Part shown: piece after piece, positions 35,739-44,585 of the stretch | Layout of the letters: each line of letters starts with the position of its first letter | How positions within the stretch are numbered: position 1 is the first letter of the stretch | Assembly: GCA_910586975.1 (NCBI GenBank) | Contig: CAJUKX010000004.1 | Span: 1 to 64,000 of the forward strand | Source of the DNA: an uncultured Muribaculaceae bacterium | GTDB lineage: Bacteria; Bacteroidota; Bacteroidia; Bacteroidales; Muribaculaceae | Length of the DNA: 64,000 nucleotides | Direction: 5' to 3' | Translations under genes and position numbers: made by a program | Notes under the pieces: model-generated | What the model was told of the DNA's origin: nothing | Databases searched by the model: none | Seen by the model: the letters and a program-made list of their open reading frames with translations, nothing else

Positions 35739-37043
35739 ATGAATACAGACAACATAGAGCAACTATACGAAGAGATAACCGAGTGGATGTTCAGGCAAAT
35801 CCCGATGTTTCAGGACCTTGGAGCCAACGCATATAAACCCGGCCTTGAGAGAGTCACAATACTGGCCGAGGCCTTCGGTTCTCCGCATACCCGAATTCGC
35901 ACCATCCATGTGGCAGGCACCAACGGCAAAGGCTCCACATCGAGCCTGCTTGCATCGGTACTTACCGAAAACTCTTTGCGCACCGGTCTTTTCACCTCGC
36001 CTCATCTTGTAGATTTCAGAGAACGCATACGCATTGACGGCGAGATGATCAGCAAAGCCGAGGTAGTCGACTTCATCAAGCGCTACCGTGCAATGAATCT
36101 CGACATTGAGCCATCGTTCTTTGAACTTACAACCGTAATGGCTCTCGACTGGTTTGCCTCACGCAATGTGGATGTTGCAGTGATTGAGGTGGGGCTCGGC
36201 GGCCGTCTTGATTCCACCAATATCATAAGCCCGCTGGTATCGGTAATCACCAACATATCGCTTGACCACACGGCATTGCTGGGCGATACTCCCGAGCTGA
36301 TTGCTTACGAAAAAGCGGGCATTATAAAAAAAGATATTCCCGTGGTTATCGGCCGTGCCGAAGGCGGTGTGAGAAAAGTTTTCGAGGAAAAAGCTAAGAC
36401 CGAAGGCGCTCCCGTATACTTTGCTCAGGACAATCTGCTGTATGCCGAAGTTTCGCAAAGCGATGATTTCAATATTTATTCAGACACACCCTGGGGTAAC
36501 ATCGAATGTCCGCTAACGGGCGAATGCCAGATTGAAAATGCCAATACAGTATTCAATGTGTTGAAGCATCTGCCCTTGAAACTTAATCCTGAAAAAGTGG
36601 CCGACGGCTTCAGAAATGTATGCCAAAATTCGGGCCTTATGGGACGATGGACCGTGATGAGCCGCAATCCGACGGTAGTTTGCGACACCGGCCACAACCC
36701 CGGCGGCTGGCAGTTCCTGGGCTCTCGCCTCAGCAAGCTCAGTGAAAAAGCACCACTGCGTATGGTCATAGGATTTGTGAACGACAAGGACATAACTTCG
36801 GTGCTGAAGATGATGCCGGCTCGCGCCGAATACTTTTTCACCGCTCCCTCTGTTAAACGCGCCCGCCCGGCCGAAAGCCTTAAAAGCATGGCTGAAGAAC
36901 ACGGTTTGAAAGGCGAGGCTTACAACGACGTGGCCTCTGCTTTTGCGGCCGCAAAGCAGGGAATGTCTGCCGACGGAACGATTTTTGTAGGCGGTTCTAC
37001 ATTCGTGGTAGCTGATTTTTTGAACTTTTCCAAAAAAAGTTGA
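35739..37043 (+). CDS. folC: Bifunctional folylpolyglutamate/dihydrofolate synthase
   Basis: A 434-aa Mur-ligase-like enzyme adding Glu to dihydropteroate and folates. The ATG at 35739 is preferred to a GTG three codons upstream. The P-loop is HVAGTNGKGSTSSLLAS (about residues 52-68), with VIEVGLGGRLDSTN and LDHTALLGDT further on. The C-terminal domain starts near NPTVVCDTGHNPGGW. Complete. It is followed by malate dehydrogenase after 64 nt. Confidence 0.95.
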   Translation: MNTDNIEQLYEEITEWMFRQIPMFQDLGANAYKPGLERVTILAEAFGSPHTRIRTIHVAGTNGKGSTSSLLASVLTENSLRTGLFTSPHLVDFRERIRIDGEMISKAEVVDFIKRYRAMNLDIEPSFFELTTVMALDWFASRNVDVAVIEVGLGGRLDSTNIISPLVSVITNISLDHTALLGDTPELIAYEKAGIIKKDIPVVIGRAEGGVRKVFEEKAKTEGAPVYFAQDNLLYAEVSQSDDFNIYSDTPWGNIECPLTGECQIENANTVFNVLKHLPLKLNPEKVADGFRNVCQNSGLMGRWTVMSRNPTVVCDTGHNPGGWQFLGSRLSKLSEKAPLRMVIGFVNDKDITSVLKMMPARAEYFFTAPSVKRARPAESLKSMAEEHGLKGEAYNDVASAFAAAKQGMSADGTIFVGGSTFVVADFLNFSKKS

Positions 37044-37107
37044 GAGTTGACGAACTTTTTCGCATCCCGGTTGTTTCTAACTACAGAAATCAAAAACATT
37101 ATTTACC

Positions 37108-38109
37108 ATGAACTTTCTCACCGAAGACAAACTGGTCATTGTCGGAGCAGCCGGCATGATTGGTTCAAATATGGCCCAGACAGCAGCCATGATGCGTCTA
37201 ACCCCCAACATCTGTCTTTACGATACATACGCACCCGGTCTTGAAGGTGTGGCAGAAGAACTGAATCATTGTGGATTTCAGGGCCTCAACCTCACCTACA
37301 CTTCCGATATAAAGAAAGCCTTTACCGGTGCCAAATACATAGTTTCGAGCGGTGGTGCCGCACGTAAAGCCGGCATGACTCGCGAAGACCTTCTGAAAGG
37401 CAATGCAGCTATTGCCGAACAACTCGGTAAGGATATCCGCTCATATTGCCCCGATGTGAAACATGTGGTTGTGATTTTCAACCCCGCCGATATCACAGGC
37501 CTTATCACCCTGCTCTACTCGGGCCTGAAGCCCTCGCAGGTTTCAACTCTTGCTGCACTCGACTCTACACGTCTGCGCACCGAGCTTGCCAAATACTTCA
37601 AGGTTTCACCCGATGAAATCGAAACACCCCGTACATACGGTGGCCACGGCGAGCAGATGGCCGTATTTGCTTCAACCACCAAGGTTGCCGGCCAGCCTCT
37701 GTCGCAGATTATCGGTACAGAAGCTCTGCCCGAACAGAAATGGGAAGAAATGAAGCAGCGCGTAATTCAGGGTGGTAAGAATATCATCGACCTTCGTGGC
37801 CGTTCATCATTCCAGAGCCCGGCATACCTTTCTATCGAAATGATCGGTGCCGCTATGGGTGGCAAACCATTCAACTGGCCCGTAGGAACATACGTTGACA
37901 ACGGCACATACAACCACATCATGATGGCCATGGAAACCACCATCGACAAGAACGGTGTAACCGTGCATCCCGTAGGCGGTACTCCCGAAGAAAAGAAGGA
38001 ACTCGACCAAAGCTACCACCACCTGTGCAAGCTCCGCGACGAAGTTATAGAAATGGGTGTGCTTCCTCCTGTCAAAGACTGGCACGAACTTAACCCCAAT
38101 ATTAAATAA
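37108..38109 (+). CDS. mdh: Malate dehydrogenase
   Basis: A 333-aa NAD-dependent LDH/MDH-family enzyme interconverting malate and oxaloacetate in the reductive branch of fumarate/succinate formation. The Rossmann motif is VGAAGMIGSNMAQTA (about residues 12-26). VSSGGAARKAGMTRED contains the substrate-binding Arg loop, and PRTYGGHGEQMAVF carries the catalytic His (about 178). Annotation as lactate or malate dehydrogenase varies in databases; the Arg in AARKAGMTR favours malate. A strong terminator follows. Confidence 0.92.
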   Translation: MNFLTEDKLVIVGAAGMIGSNMAQTAAMMRLTPNICLYDTYAPGLEGVAEELNHCGFQGLNLTYTSDIKKAFTGAKYIVSSGGAARKAGMTREDLLKGNAAIAEQLGKDIRSYCPDVKHVVVIFNPADITGLITLLYSGLKPSQVSTLAALDSTRLRTELAKYFKVSPDEIETPRTYGGHGEQMAVFASTTKVAGQPLSQIIGTEALPEQKWEEMKQRVIQGGKNIIDLRGRSSFQSPAYLSIEMIGAAMGGKPFNWPVGTYVDNGTYNHIMMAMETTIDKNGVTVHPVGGTPEEKKELDQSYHHLCKLRDEVIEMGVLPPVKDWHELNPNIK

Positions 38110-38130
38110 AACTTGACTGATACATAAAAA

Positions 38131-38170
38131 CAGAGGGATATCGCCTGCATAAAGGCTTGATATCCCTCTG
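38131..38170 (+). terminator. mdh terminator
   Basis: A 12-bp perfect stem (CAGAGGGATATC with 38159-38170), with an inner GCCT/AGGC pairing, followed by six T. Confidence 0.9.
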
Positions 38171-38316
38171 TTTTTTATATGTGCTCCTTATTATTAATGT
38201 GTATAAATGAATATATGTTTTATAACATAACAGTTTTTAGCTAATAAGTAAAAAATATTTTCTAAATTGCGCCCATAAAGATAACACACAATTGTAAAAT
38301 ATCTAACCCAAATATC

Positions 38317-40476
38317 ATGAAAATATACAAAACCTCCGAAATCAAAAACATAGCCTTGCTCGGAAGCAAAGGCTCGGGTAAAACCACACTCGCCGAAGCT
38401 ATGCTCTACGAGTGTGGAGTTATAAAACGTCGCGGCACCGTAGAAGCCGGAACGACCGTTGCCGACTACTTTCCTGTTGAGAAAGAATATGGCTCGTCGG
38501 TTTTCTCTACCGTATTCTATGCCGAGTTCAACGGCAAGAAGCTCAATGTAGTTGACTGCCCGGGCGCCGATGACTTTGTAGGCAATGCCATCACAGCCCT
38601 CAACGTAACCGATACCGGCGTGATTGTAATCAACGGCCAGTATGGCGTGGAGGTTGGAACACAGAATATTTTCCGCACAGCCACATCGCTCAACAAGCCC
38701 GTAATCTTCGCTCTCAACCAGCTCGACGGCGAAAAGGCCGACTACGAAAACGTGGTTGAACAGATGCGCGAGATTTTCGGTTCGCGAATCACTCCCATCC
38801 AATACCCCATAGCTTGCGGTGCAGGATTCAATTCCATCATTGACGTCCTGATTATGAAAAAACTCACCTGGGGCCCCGACGGCGGCGCACCCAAGGTAGA
38901 AGATATACCCGCCGACCAGGCCGAACGTGCCCAGGAACTTCACAAAGCACTGGTTGAAGCTGCCGCTGAAAATGACGAATCTCTCATGGAGAAATTCTTC
39001 GAATCAGAGCACCTCACCGAAGACGAACTTCGTCTGGGTATCCGCAAGGGTCTTATCGACCGTTCTATCTATCCCGTATTCTGCGTAAGCGCAGCCAAGG
39101 ATATGGGCGTACGCCGCATGATGGAATTCCTGGGCAACGTAGTACCCTTCGTAGACGATATGGCAGCCCCCTGCAACACAGCCGACGAAGAAGTGAAACC
39201 TGATGCAAACGGCCCCCTGAGCCTCTATGTATTCAAGACCACCATCGAACCCCATATCGGCGAAGTCAGCTACTTCAAGGTTATGAGCGGCACACTGCAC
39301 GCAGGCGATGACCTCGACAACGTTACACGCGGCTCAAAGGAACGCCTTGCACAGATTTACTGCGTATGCGGCCAAATCAAGACTCCTATCGACGCTCTCG
39401 AAGCAGGCGACATAGGCGCTACCGTGAAGATGAAAGATGTACGCACCGGCAACACCCTCAATCAGAAGGGGCTCGACTGGGAATATGACTTCATCCAATA
39501 CCCCGCTCCCAAGTATCAGCGTGCCGTACGTCCCGTTACCGAAAGCGACGCCGAAAAGCTCAATCAGATTCTTACCCGCATGCACGAGGAAGATCCCACA
39601 TGGACCATCGAACAGTCCAAGGAACTCAAGCAGACCATCCTCTCGGGTATGGGCGAATTCCACCTCCGCACACTCAAATGGCGTGTTGAAAACAACGACA
39701 AACTCCCCATCATATTTGAAGAACCCAAGATTCCTTACCGCGAAACCATCACAAAGGCATCACGTGCCGACTATCGCCACAAGAAACAGTCGGGCGGTGC
39801 CGGACAGTTTGGTGAGGTACACCTCATCGTAGAACCCTACAGCGAGGGTATGCCCGCTCCTGACACCTATAAATTCGGCAATCAGGAATTCAAGATGAAC
39901 GTTCGCGACACCCAGGAAATACCTCTGGCATGGGGCGGCAAGCTCGTTGTATGCAACTGCATCGTAGGCGGCGCCATCGACTCACGCTTCATCCCCGCTA
40001 TCGTCAAAGGTCTCATGGACCGCATGGAACAAGGTCCCCTCACCGGTTCTTATGCCCGCGACGTACGTGTATGCATCTACGACGGCAAGATGCACCCGGT
40101 AGACTCAAACGAAATCTCATTCCGTCTCGCCGGCCGCAATGCCTTCTCTGAAGCATTCCGCAATGCCAATCCCAAGGTACTCGAACCCGTGTATGATGTT
40201 GAAGTATTCGTACCTGCCGACGTGATGGGCGATGTAATGAGCGACCTGCAGGGACGCCGTGCCATCATCATGGGCATGAACAGCGAAAACCACTTCGAAA
40301 AGATTTCGGCCAAGGTGCCTCTCAAGGAAATGGCATCATACTCCACCGCCCTCAGCTCTATCACCGGTGGCCGCTCATCATTCACCATGAAGTTCGCTTC
40401 ATACGAACTCGTACCCGGCGATGTTCAGGAACGTCTCCTGAAAGAATACGCCGAAAAGAGCGGAAACGACGAATAA
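38317..40476 (+). CDS. EF-G paralog with degenerate GTPase motifs (EF-G2-like)
   Basis: A 719-aa translational GTPase-fold protein with all five EF-G domains. The G1 loop is GSKGSGKT (residues 16-23) instead of AHVDAGKT. The switch I motif is EKEYGSSV in place of ERGITI. G3 is DCPGADD (80-86), with Ala84 where EF-G has the catalytic His. G4 is NQLD (134-137) instead of NKMD. The rest, including the C-terminal domains IV and V, is well conserved. This matches the second EF-G of Bacteroides thetaiotaomicron, reported to support translation without GTPase activity and to matter for gut colonisation. It has its own leader of about 145 nt. Confidence 0.9.
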   Translation: MKIYKTSEIKNIALLGSKGSGKTTLAEAMLYECGVIKRRGTVEAGTTVADYFPVEKEYGSSVFSTVFYAEFNGKKLNVVDCPGADDFVGNAITALNVTDTGVIVINGQYGVEVGTQNIFRTATSLNKPVIFALNQLDGEKADYENVVEQMREIFGSRITPIQYPIACGAGFNSIIDVLIMKKLTWGPDGGAPKVEDIPADQAERAQELHKALVEAAAENDESLMEKFFESEHLTEDELRLGIRKGLIDRSIYPVFCVSAAKDMGVRRMMEFLGNVVPFVDDMAAPCNTADEEVKPDANGPLSLYVFKTTIEPHIGEVSYFKVMSGTLHAGDDLDNVTRGSKERLAQIYCVCGQIKTPIDALEAGDIGATVKMKDVRTGNTLNQKGLDWEYDFIQYPAPKYQRAVRPVTESDAEKLNQILTRMHEEDPTWTIEQSKELKQTILSGMGEFHLRTLKWRVENNDKLPIIFEEPKIPYRETITKASRADYRHKKQSGGAGQFGEVHLIVEPYSEGMPAPDTYKFGNQEFKMNVRDTQEIPLAWGGKLVVCNCIVGGAIDSRFIPAIVKGLMDRMEQGPLTGSYARDVRVCIYDGKMHPVDSNEISFRLAGRNAFSEAFRNANPKVLEPVYDVEVFVPADVMGDVMSDLQGRRAIIMGMNSENHFEKISAKVPLKEMASYSTALSSITGGRSSFTMKFASYELVPGDVQERLLKEYAEKSGNDE

Positions 40477-40494
40477 AATCACAGCAAAACTCCA

Positions 40495-40527
40495 TTGTCC
40501 GGGGAGTCATCAAATATCCCCGGACAA
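40495..40527 (+). terminator. Terminator after the EF-G paralog
   Basis: An 11-bp GC-rich stem (TTGTCCGGGGA with 40517-40527), an 11-nt loop, then five T. Confidence 0.9.
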
Positions 40528-40541
40528 TTTTTCAATTTTTA

Positions 40542-40573
40542 TTTGGTTGGCACAATTTTATTGACTACATTTG
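40542..40573 (+). promoter_or_regulatory. gdhA promoter
   Basis: TTTG (40542-40545), exactly 20 nt, and TACATTTG (40566-40573): a textbook Bacteroidetes promoter 57 nt before the ATG. Confidence 0.8.
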
Positions 40574-40630
40574 CCATGCCAAACAAACGGCAACGATAAA
40601 AAACTACATAACCCCTAAAACAATTCCGTT

Positions 40631-41968
40631 ATGGATATCAACAAAATTTTGGCTGATCTCGAAGCCAAGCATCCCGGTGAAAAAGAATATCTCCAGGCTG
40701 TCAAAGAAGTACTCCTCTCAGTTCAGGACGTTTACAACCAGCATCCCGAATTCGAACGCAACAAGATTATCGAACGTATGGTCGAACCCGACCGTATCTT
40801 CACCTTCAGAGTAACATGGCTCGATGACAAGGGTGAAGTACAAAACAACATAGGCTACCGCGTGCAGTTCAACAACGCCATTGGCCCGTACAAGGGAGGT
40901 ATCCGCTTCCACGCTTCTGTAAACCTTTCAATCCTTAAGTTCCTCGGTTTCGAGCAGACTTTCAAAAACGCACTCACCACACTGCCTATGGGCGGTGCCA
41001 AGGGTGGTTCTGACTTCTCGCCCCGCGGCAAGAGCGATCGCGAAATCATGCGCTTCTGCCAGGCATTCATCCTCGAACTCTGGCGTCAGCTCGGTCCTGA
41101 CCAGGACGTTCCCGCAGGCGATATAGGCGTAGGCGGCCGCGAAGTAGGCTACATGTACGGCATGTACAAGAAACTTTCACGCGAATGCACAGGTACCTTC
41201 ACCGGCAAGGGCCTCAGCTTCGGCGGTTCACGTATCCGTCCTGAAGCCACAGGTTTCGGCGCTCTCTACTTCGTTCAGGCTATGCTCAACGAAAAGAAAG
41301 ACTCTATCAAGGGCAAGACAGTGGCTATCTCAGGCTTCGGTAACGTAGCATGGGGTGCTGCCACCAAAGCTACCGAACTCGGTGCAAAGGTTGTGACTAT
41401 CTCAGGTCCCGACGGCTACATCTACGATCCCGCAGGTCTCAACGACGAAAAGATTGCCTACATGCTCGAACTCCGTGCTTCAGGCAACGACGTTGTAGCT
41501 CCCTACGCTGAGAAATTCCCCGGTTCTGAATTCTTCGCCGGCAAGAAGCCTTGGGAACGTAAGGTTGACATCGCTCTGCCCTGCGCTACTCAGAACGAAC
41601 TCAATGGCGACGATGCCCGCAAGCTCGTTGAAAACGGCGTAGAACTCGTGGCTGAAGTATCAAACATGGGTTGCACACCCGAAGCTATTGACCACTTCAT
41701 CGAAACCCGCACAACATACGCTCCCGGTAAGGCTGTAAACGCAGGTGGTGTGGCTACTTCAGGTCTCGAAATGAGCCAGGATGCCGAACACCTCCAGTGG
41801 AGCGCCGAAGAAGTTGACGCCAAACTTCACACCATCATGGCCGACATCCACTCACAGTGCCTTGAATACGGTGTTGAAAAGGACGGCTTCATCAACTACA
41901 TGAAGGGTGCCAATATCGCCGGCTTCATGAAGGTTGCTGACGCTATGATGGCCCAGGGCGTTTATTAA
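40631..41968 (+). CDS. gdhA: NADP-type glutamate dehydrogenase
   Basis: A 445-aa hexameric enzyme making glutamate from 2-oxoglutarate and ammonium, the main nitrogen-assimilation route in many Bacteroidales. Signatures are GYRVQFNNAIGPYKGGIRFH, LPMGGAKGGSDF (catalytic Lys region), the Rossmann motif AISGFGNVAWGAA and the adenine-pocket region. Full length and colinear with E. coli GdhA. It has a consensus promoter and a strong terminator, and its highly regular codon use points to high expression. Confidence 0.97.
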   Translation: MDINKILADLEAKHPGEKEYLQAVKEVLLSVQDVYNQHPEFERNKIIERMVEPDRIFTFRVTWLDDKGEVQNNIGYRVQFNNAIGPYKGGIRFHASVNLSILKFLGFEQTFKNALTTLPMGGAKGGSDFSPRGKSDREIMRFCQAFILELWRQLGPDQDVPAGDIGVGGREVGYMYGMYKKLSRECTGTFTGKGLSFGGSRIRPEATGFGALYFVQAMLNEKKDSIKGKTVAISGFGNVAWGAATKATELGAKVVTISGPDGYIYDPAGLNDEKIAYMLELRASGNDVVAPYAEKFPGSEFFAGKKPWERKVDIALPCATQNELNGDDARKLVENGVELVAEVSNMGCTPEAIDHFIETRTTYAPGKAVNAGGVATSGLEMSQDAEHLQWSAEEVDAKLHTIMADIHSQCLEYGVEKDGFINYMKGANIAGFMKVADAMMAQGVY

Positions 41969-41992
41969 TTGTAAATAAATCCTCTAAATAGT

Positions 41993-42026
41993 AACAGAGC
42001 CGCTATCAACCGATAGCGGCTCTGTT
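41993..42026 (+). terminator. gdhA terminator
   Basis: A 15-bp perfect stem (AACAGAGCCGCTATC with 42012-42026) and a 4-nt loop. It may also serve the convergent MBL gene ending at 42057. Confidence 0.9.
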
Positions 42027-42056
42027 GTTATCTGTTTTTCGCCTGGAGCTAAGTCT

Positions 42057-42815
42057 TCAGCTTATGTATTTGCCAACACCGGGCTTGGGAACTTCAAGAT
42101 TGATTGACTGTCCGGGGTCGTGCATGCAATGGAAAGTGGTGCTAACGTTGTTGTGGAACGGATATGCGCCGAAGTCGCATGCCAGACGGGCATCGCCGTC
42201 AAAGTGCATGGGGAACAAGTTCTTTACCTTGATGGTTTCCATAAACTCGGTTGCTCCAAGAGCAAAATCTTTGCCCTGGCGTACATCAACCGGCACAAAG
42301 GCTACATCTATTGTAGGATATTCCTCGGCTATACGCTTTATGATTCGGGTGAACTCGTCAGACTGCTTTGCTACTTCCTTACGGGTAGGATCTTCATCCC
42401 AATGCCATAGATTGAGGTCGCCGGCATGGAAAATGGTGCGTCCGCTGCGTGTGGATACAAGGAAACTAACGCCTTCACCGGTCGAAGGATAAGCCTTTAC
42501 GGTTATCGAACCGGGCAGATTCTCTACAACATCGCCGGCACTCATACCCTGAATGGCAAGGTCTGAATTTGTGTCACGGGCCTCCACATCGTTGGAGAGT
42601 ATGTAGACTCGCTTATGATTCTGGGCGAGATTGAATATTTCTGTTTTGTAGTGGTCAGGTCGATGGCTACTTACAAAAAACAATACAGGAACGTCGGGAC
42701 GTTTCTGAAGGGTTTTGACTACTGAATGTGACGGGTCGCGGAAGTAATCAAAAATCATTATCACTTCTGTGGTTTCAACCATAAACCCGCTGTGTGCAAG
42801 ATAGGTTATTCGCAT
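42057..42815 (-). CDS. MBL-fold metal-dependent hydrolase (UlaG-like)
   Basis: A 252-aa metallo-beta-lactamase-fold protein. The start at 42815 (MRITYLAHSGFMVET) fits the UlaG-like/L-ascorbate-6-P lactonase group; 14 upstream codons are open but unlikely. Visible are SSHRPDHYKTEIF (a variant of HxHxDH: His-Arg-Pro-Asp-His), AGDLNLWHW and FPMHFDGD. The first metal-binding His of the canonical HxHxDH motif is replaced, so metal binding may be partial. It is a single gene, convergent with gdhA. The substrate is unknown. Confidence 0.78.
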   Translation of the reverse strand: MRITYLAHSGFMVETTEVIMIFDYFRDPSHSVVKTLQKRPDVPVLFFVSSHRPDHYKTEIFNLAQNHKRVYILSNDVEARDTNSDLAIQGMSAGDVVENLPGSITVKAYPSTGEGVSFLVSTRSGRTIFHAGDLNLWHWDEDPTRKEVAKQSDEFTRIIKRIAEEYPTIDVAFVPVDVRQGKDFALGATEFMETIKVKNLFPMHFDGDARLACDFGAYPFHNNVSTTFHCMHDPGQSINLEVPKPGVGKYIS

Positions 42816-42894
42816 AATAGAAATGGTTAATACGTTTTTATCTGTATTAACAATCATTATGAGAATATGGTTCGGTCATTTTGTAAAAAAATTT

Positions 42895-43656
42895 TCACAA
42901 ATTCACGACAAGACCATCAAAAGCCACAGCAACATTATCCGGCAAACCCATAATTTGGACTTCAGGTCCCATATCATGGCTGAGATGAGTGAGCAGCGCC
43001 CGGCGCGGAGCAGCGTCGGCAATTATGGCGAGTGCATCCTCAAGTGTCTGATGCGATGGATGCGGGTCGTGGCGCAATGCGTTTATAACCAGCATGTCGA
43101 GCCCTTTTATACTATTGAGAGTGCTGTCGGGCATAGTCTTGCAATCTGTTATATATGCCAAATTGCCGATGCGATATCCCACTATGGGCAGTTGACCGTG
43201 CATAACCTGCAACGGCTCTATAACCTGGCCTGCGATTTCAAATTTGCGTCCGGCCACAATTTCATGAATATCGAATGTCGGGACTCCCGGATACAGATTC
43301 TTTGCAAACGACCAGGGATTGCGCTCGCGCAGATCGGCAGCCACATCGGCTGTACAATATGTGGGAAAATGACGGTCGCCCTTGCAATAGGGTCTCAGAT
43401 CGTCTATGCCGCCCACATGGTCATAATGGCTGTGTGTTATGAGCAGGGCCTCAAGCTCAGGAGCCCCTATACTGAGTATCTGCTCACGAAAATCGGGGCC
43501 GCAATCAATAAGCAGATTTGCTCCATTGTCGAGAGTAACAATAGCCGACGCCCTTAGGCGCCGGTCGTGAGGATCAAGTGATGTACATGTAGCGCAGTGG
43601 CAACCTATCTGTGGAACACCTGTAGAGGTACCGCTGCCCATTATAGTAAGTTTCAT
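42895..43656 (-). CDS. PhnP-like MBL-fold phosphodiesterase
   Basis: A 253-aa MBL hydrolase starting MKLTIMGSGTSTGVPQIGC. It has a Cys pair (GCHCATC) like the structural Zn site of PhnP, the full metal motif THSHYDHVGGIDDLRPYC, and later TDCKTMPDS and THLSHDMG. PhnP hydrolyses cyclic phosphodiesters such as 5-phosphoribosyl-1,2-cyclic phosphate, but no C-P lyase genes are nearby, so cyclic nucleotides or other diesters are possible. It overlaps the upstream lipoprotein gene by 4 nt (ATGA), so the two are co-translated. Confidence 0.85.
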   Translation of the reverse strand: MKLTIMGSGTSTGVPQIGCHCATCTSLDPHDRRLRASAIVTLDNGANLLIDCGPDFREQILSIGAPELEALLITHSHYDHVGGIDDLRPYCKGDRHFPTYCTADVAADLRERNPWSFAKNLYPGVPTFDIHEIVAGRKFEIAGQVIEPLQVMHGQLPIVGYRIGNLAYITDCKTMPDSTLNSIKGLDMLVINALRHDPHPSHQTLEDALAIIADAAPRRALLTHLSHDMGPEVQIMGLPDNVAVAFDGLVVNL

Positions 43657-44585
43657 TTTCTGAACCGTATTAGAACACCTTCTTCAAAAATTAAATATAC
43701 ACCGTTGTCGTAGCTCCATCGCTCAATCTGGAGACTGCCTCGGGTAGCACCTCTGTCAATTGAAGCCGGCGAGCCAAGCGCAAGGCGAGCCTCATCGCGG
43801 CTCATACCCTCGGCAAGCTGTGAGCGGATAATCAGCCCCCATGTACGGTCGCTTATGTCGGGATAACCAAGGCGTGGATTGTCGAAACGGAATAATTTGT
43901 CGAAATTGCGGTTTGACGACGGCGAATTGCCGTATGTCATGTATACACATCTTACCGGTGCGTCGTCCTCGGCGGCGGTAAAGCAAACCTGAAGCGGATA
44001 GTTGGCCGTGCCGGCCTTCACAGAACTTACTGTCACGGGTATGTGACGCAGTCCGTTTATCCTGTGCCCGTTCTCGTCGTACCACAGCGGAGTAGTTATG
44101 TACAGCTCTTTGCCACGCAGCAATGAGTCGGCACGCATCACGGGGGCGAGCTCGACCGTAAAAGGAATATTGAATGATTTACGCGACTTCCATTCATCGG
44201 CCGGAACATCGGTGCGATATACAAGCAGATTATTGTCGGGAGTGAGCAACTGCAATTCCACAACCTCAGCTCCTGTGAGGGTCTTGGCCTGTGATATTCC
44301 CTGAAGCCTCAGAATTGAACCGGCAAGTGAATCGGCGCCTGCCGGCGAACCCGAAAAAATAATGGAAATTTTGTCTTCTGACACAAGCCACTGCTTACCG
44401 GGTGCCCACTCTGCGGGAGAGTCACCTTCCAAAAGAGAGGCAAACGCCTGCTCGGGAGTCTCCTTGACTCCCGAACGGCGTAAGTCGTCGGTACTGATGC
44501 GAGGGGTACTTTCAATGCCTGTGAAGCAAGAAGTAGCCCCTGCACCGAGCATTATGGCAATTACCCAAAGCGCGAAACGGCTCAT
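43653..44585 (-). CDS. Predicted lipoprotein with BamE/SmpA-like C-terminal domain
   Basis: A 310-aa protein with a lipoprotein signal (MSRFALWVIAIMLGAGATSC, Cys20 as lipid site). The middle is beta-rich, with no recognised family. The C-terminal 60 aa (IIRSQLAEGMSRDEARLALGSPASIDRG... VYLIFEEGVLIRF) resemble the SmpA/BamE fold, with its GMSRDEARLALGSP helix-turn and beta hairpin. It is probably an outer-membrane-facing assembly or sensing lipoprotein. It overlaps both neighbours by 4 nt in an operon prolyl oligopeptidase - lipoprotein - PhnP-like hydrolase. Confidence 0.75.
   Translation of the reverse strand: MSRFALWVIAIMLGAGATSCFTGIESTPRISTDDLRRSGVKETPEQAFASLLEGDSPAEWAPGKQWLVSEDKISIIFSGSPAGADSLAGSILRLQGISQAKTLTGAEVVELQLLTPDNNLLVYRTDVPADEWKSRKSFNIPFTVELAPVMRADSLLRGKELYITTPLWYDENGHRINGLRHIPVTVSSVKAGTANYPLQVCFTAAEDDAPVRCVYMTYGNSPSSNRNFDKLFRFDNPRLGYPDISDRTWGLIIRSQLAEGMSRDEARLALGSPASIDRGATRGSLQIERWSYDNGVYLIFEEGVLIRFRK

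Noticed and set aside
42057..43656. Two adjacent MBL proteins as a duplicated pair
   Set aside because: Their metal motifs and lengths place them in different MBL subfamilies (UlaG-like versus PhnP-like).
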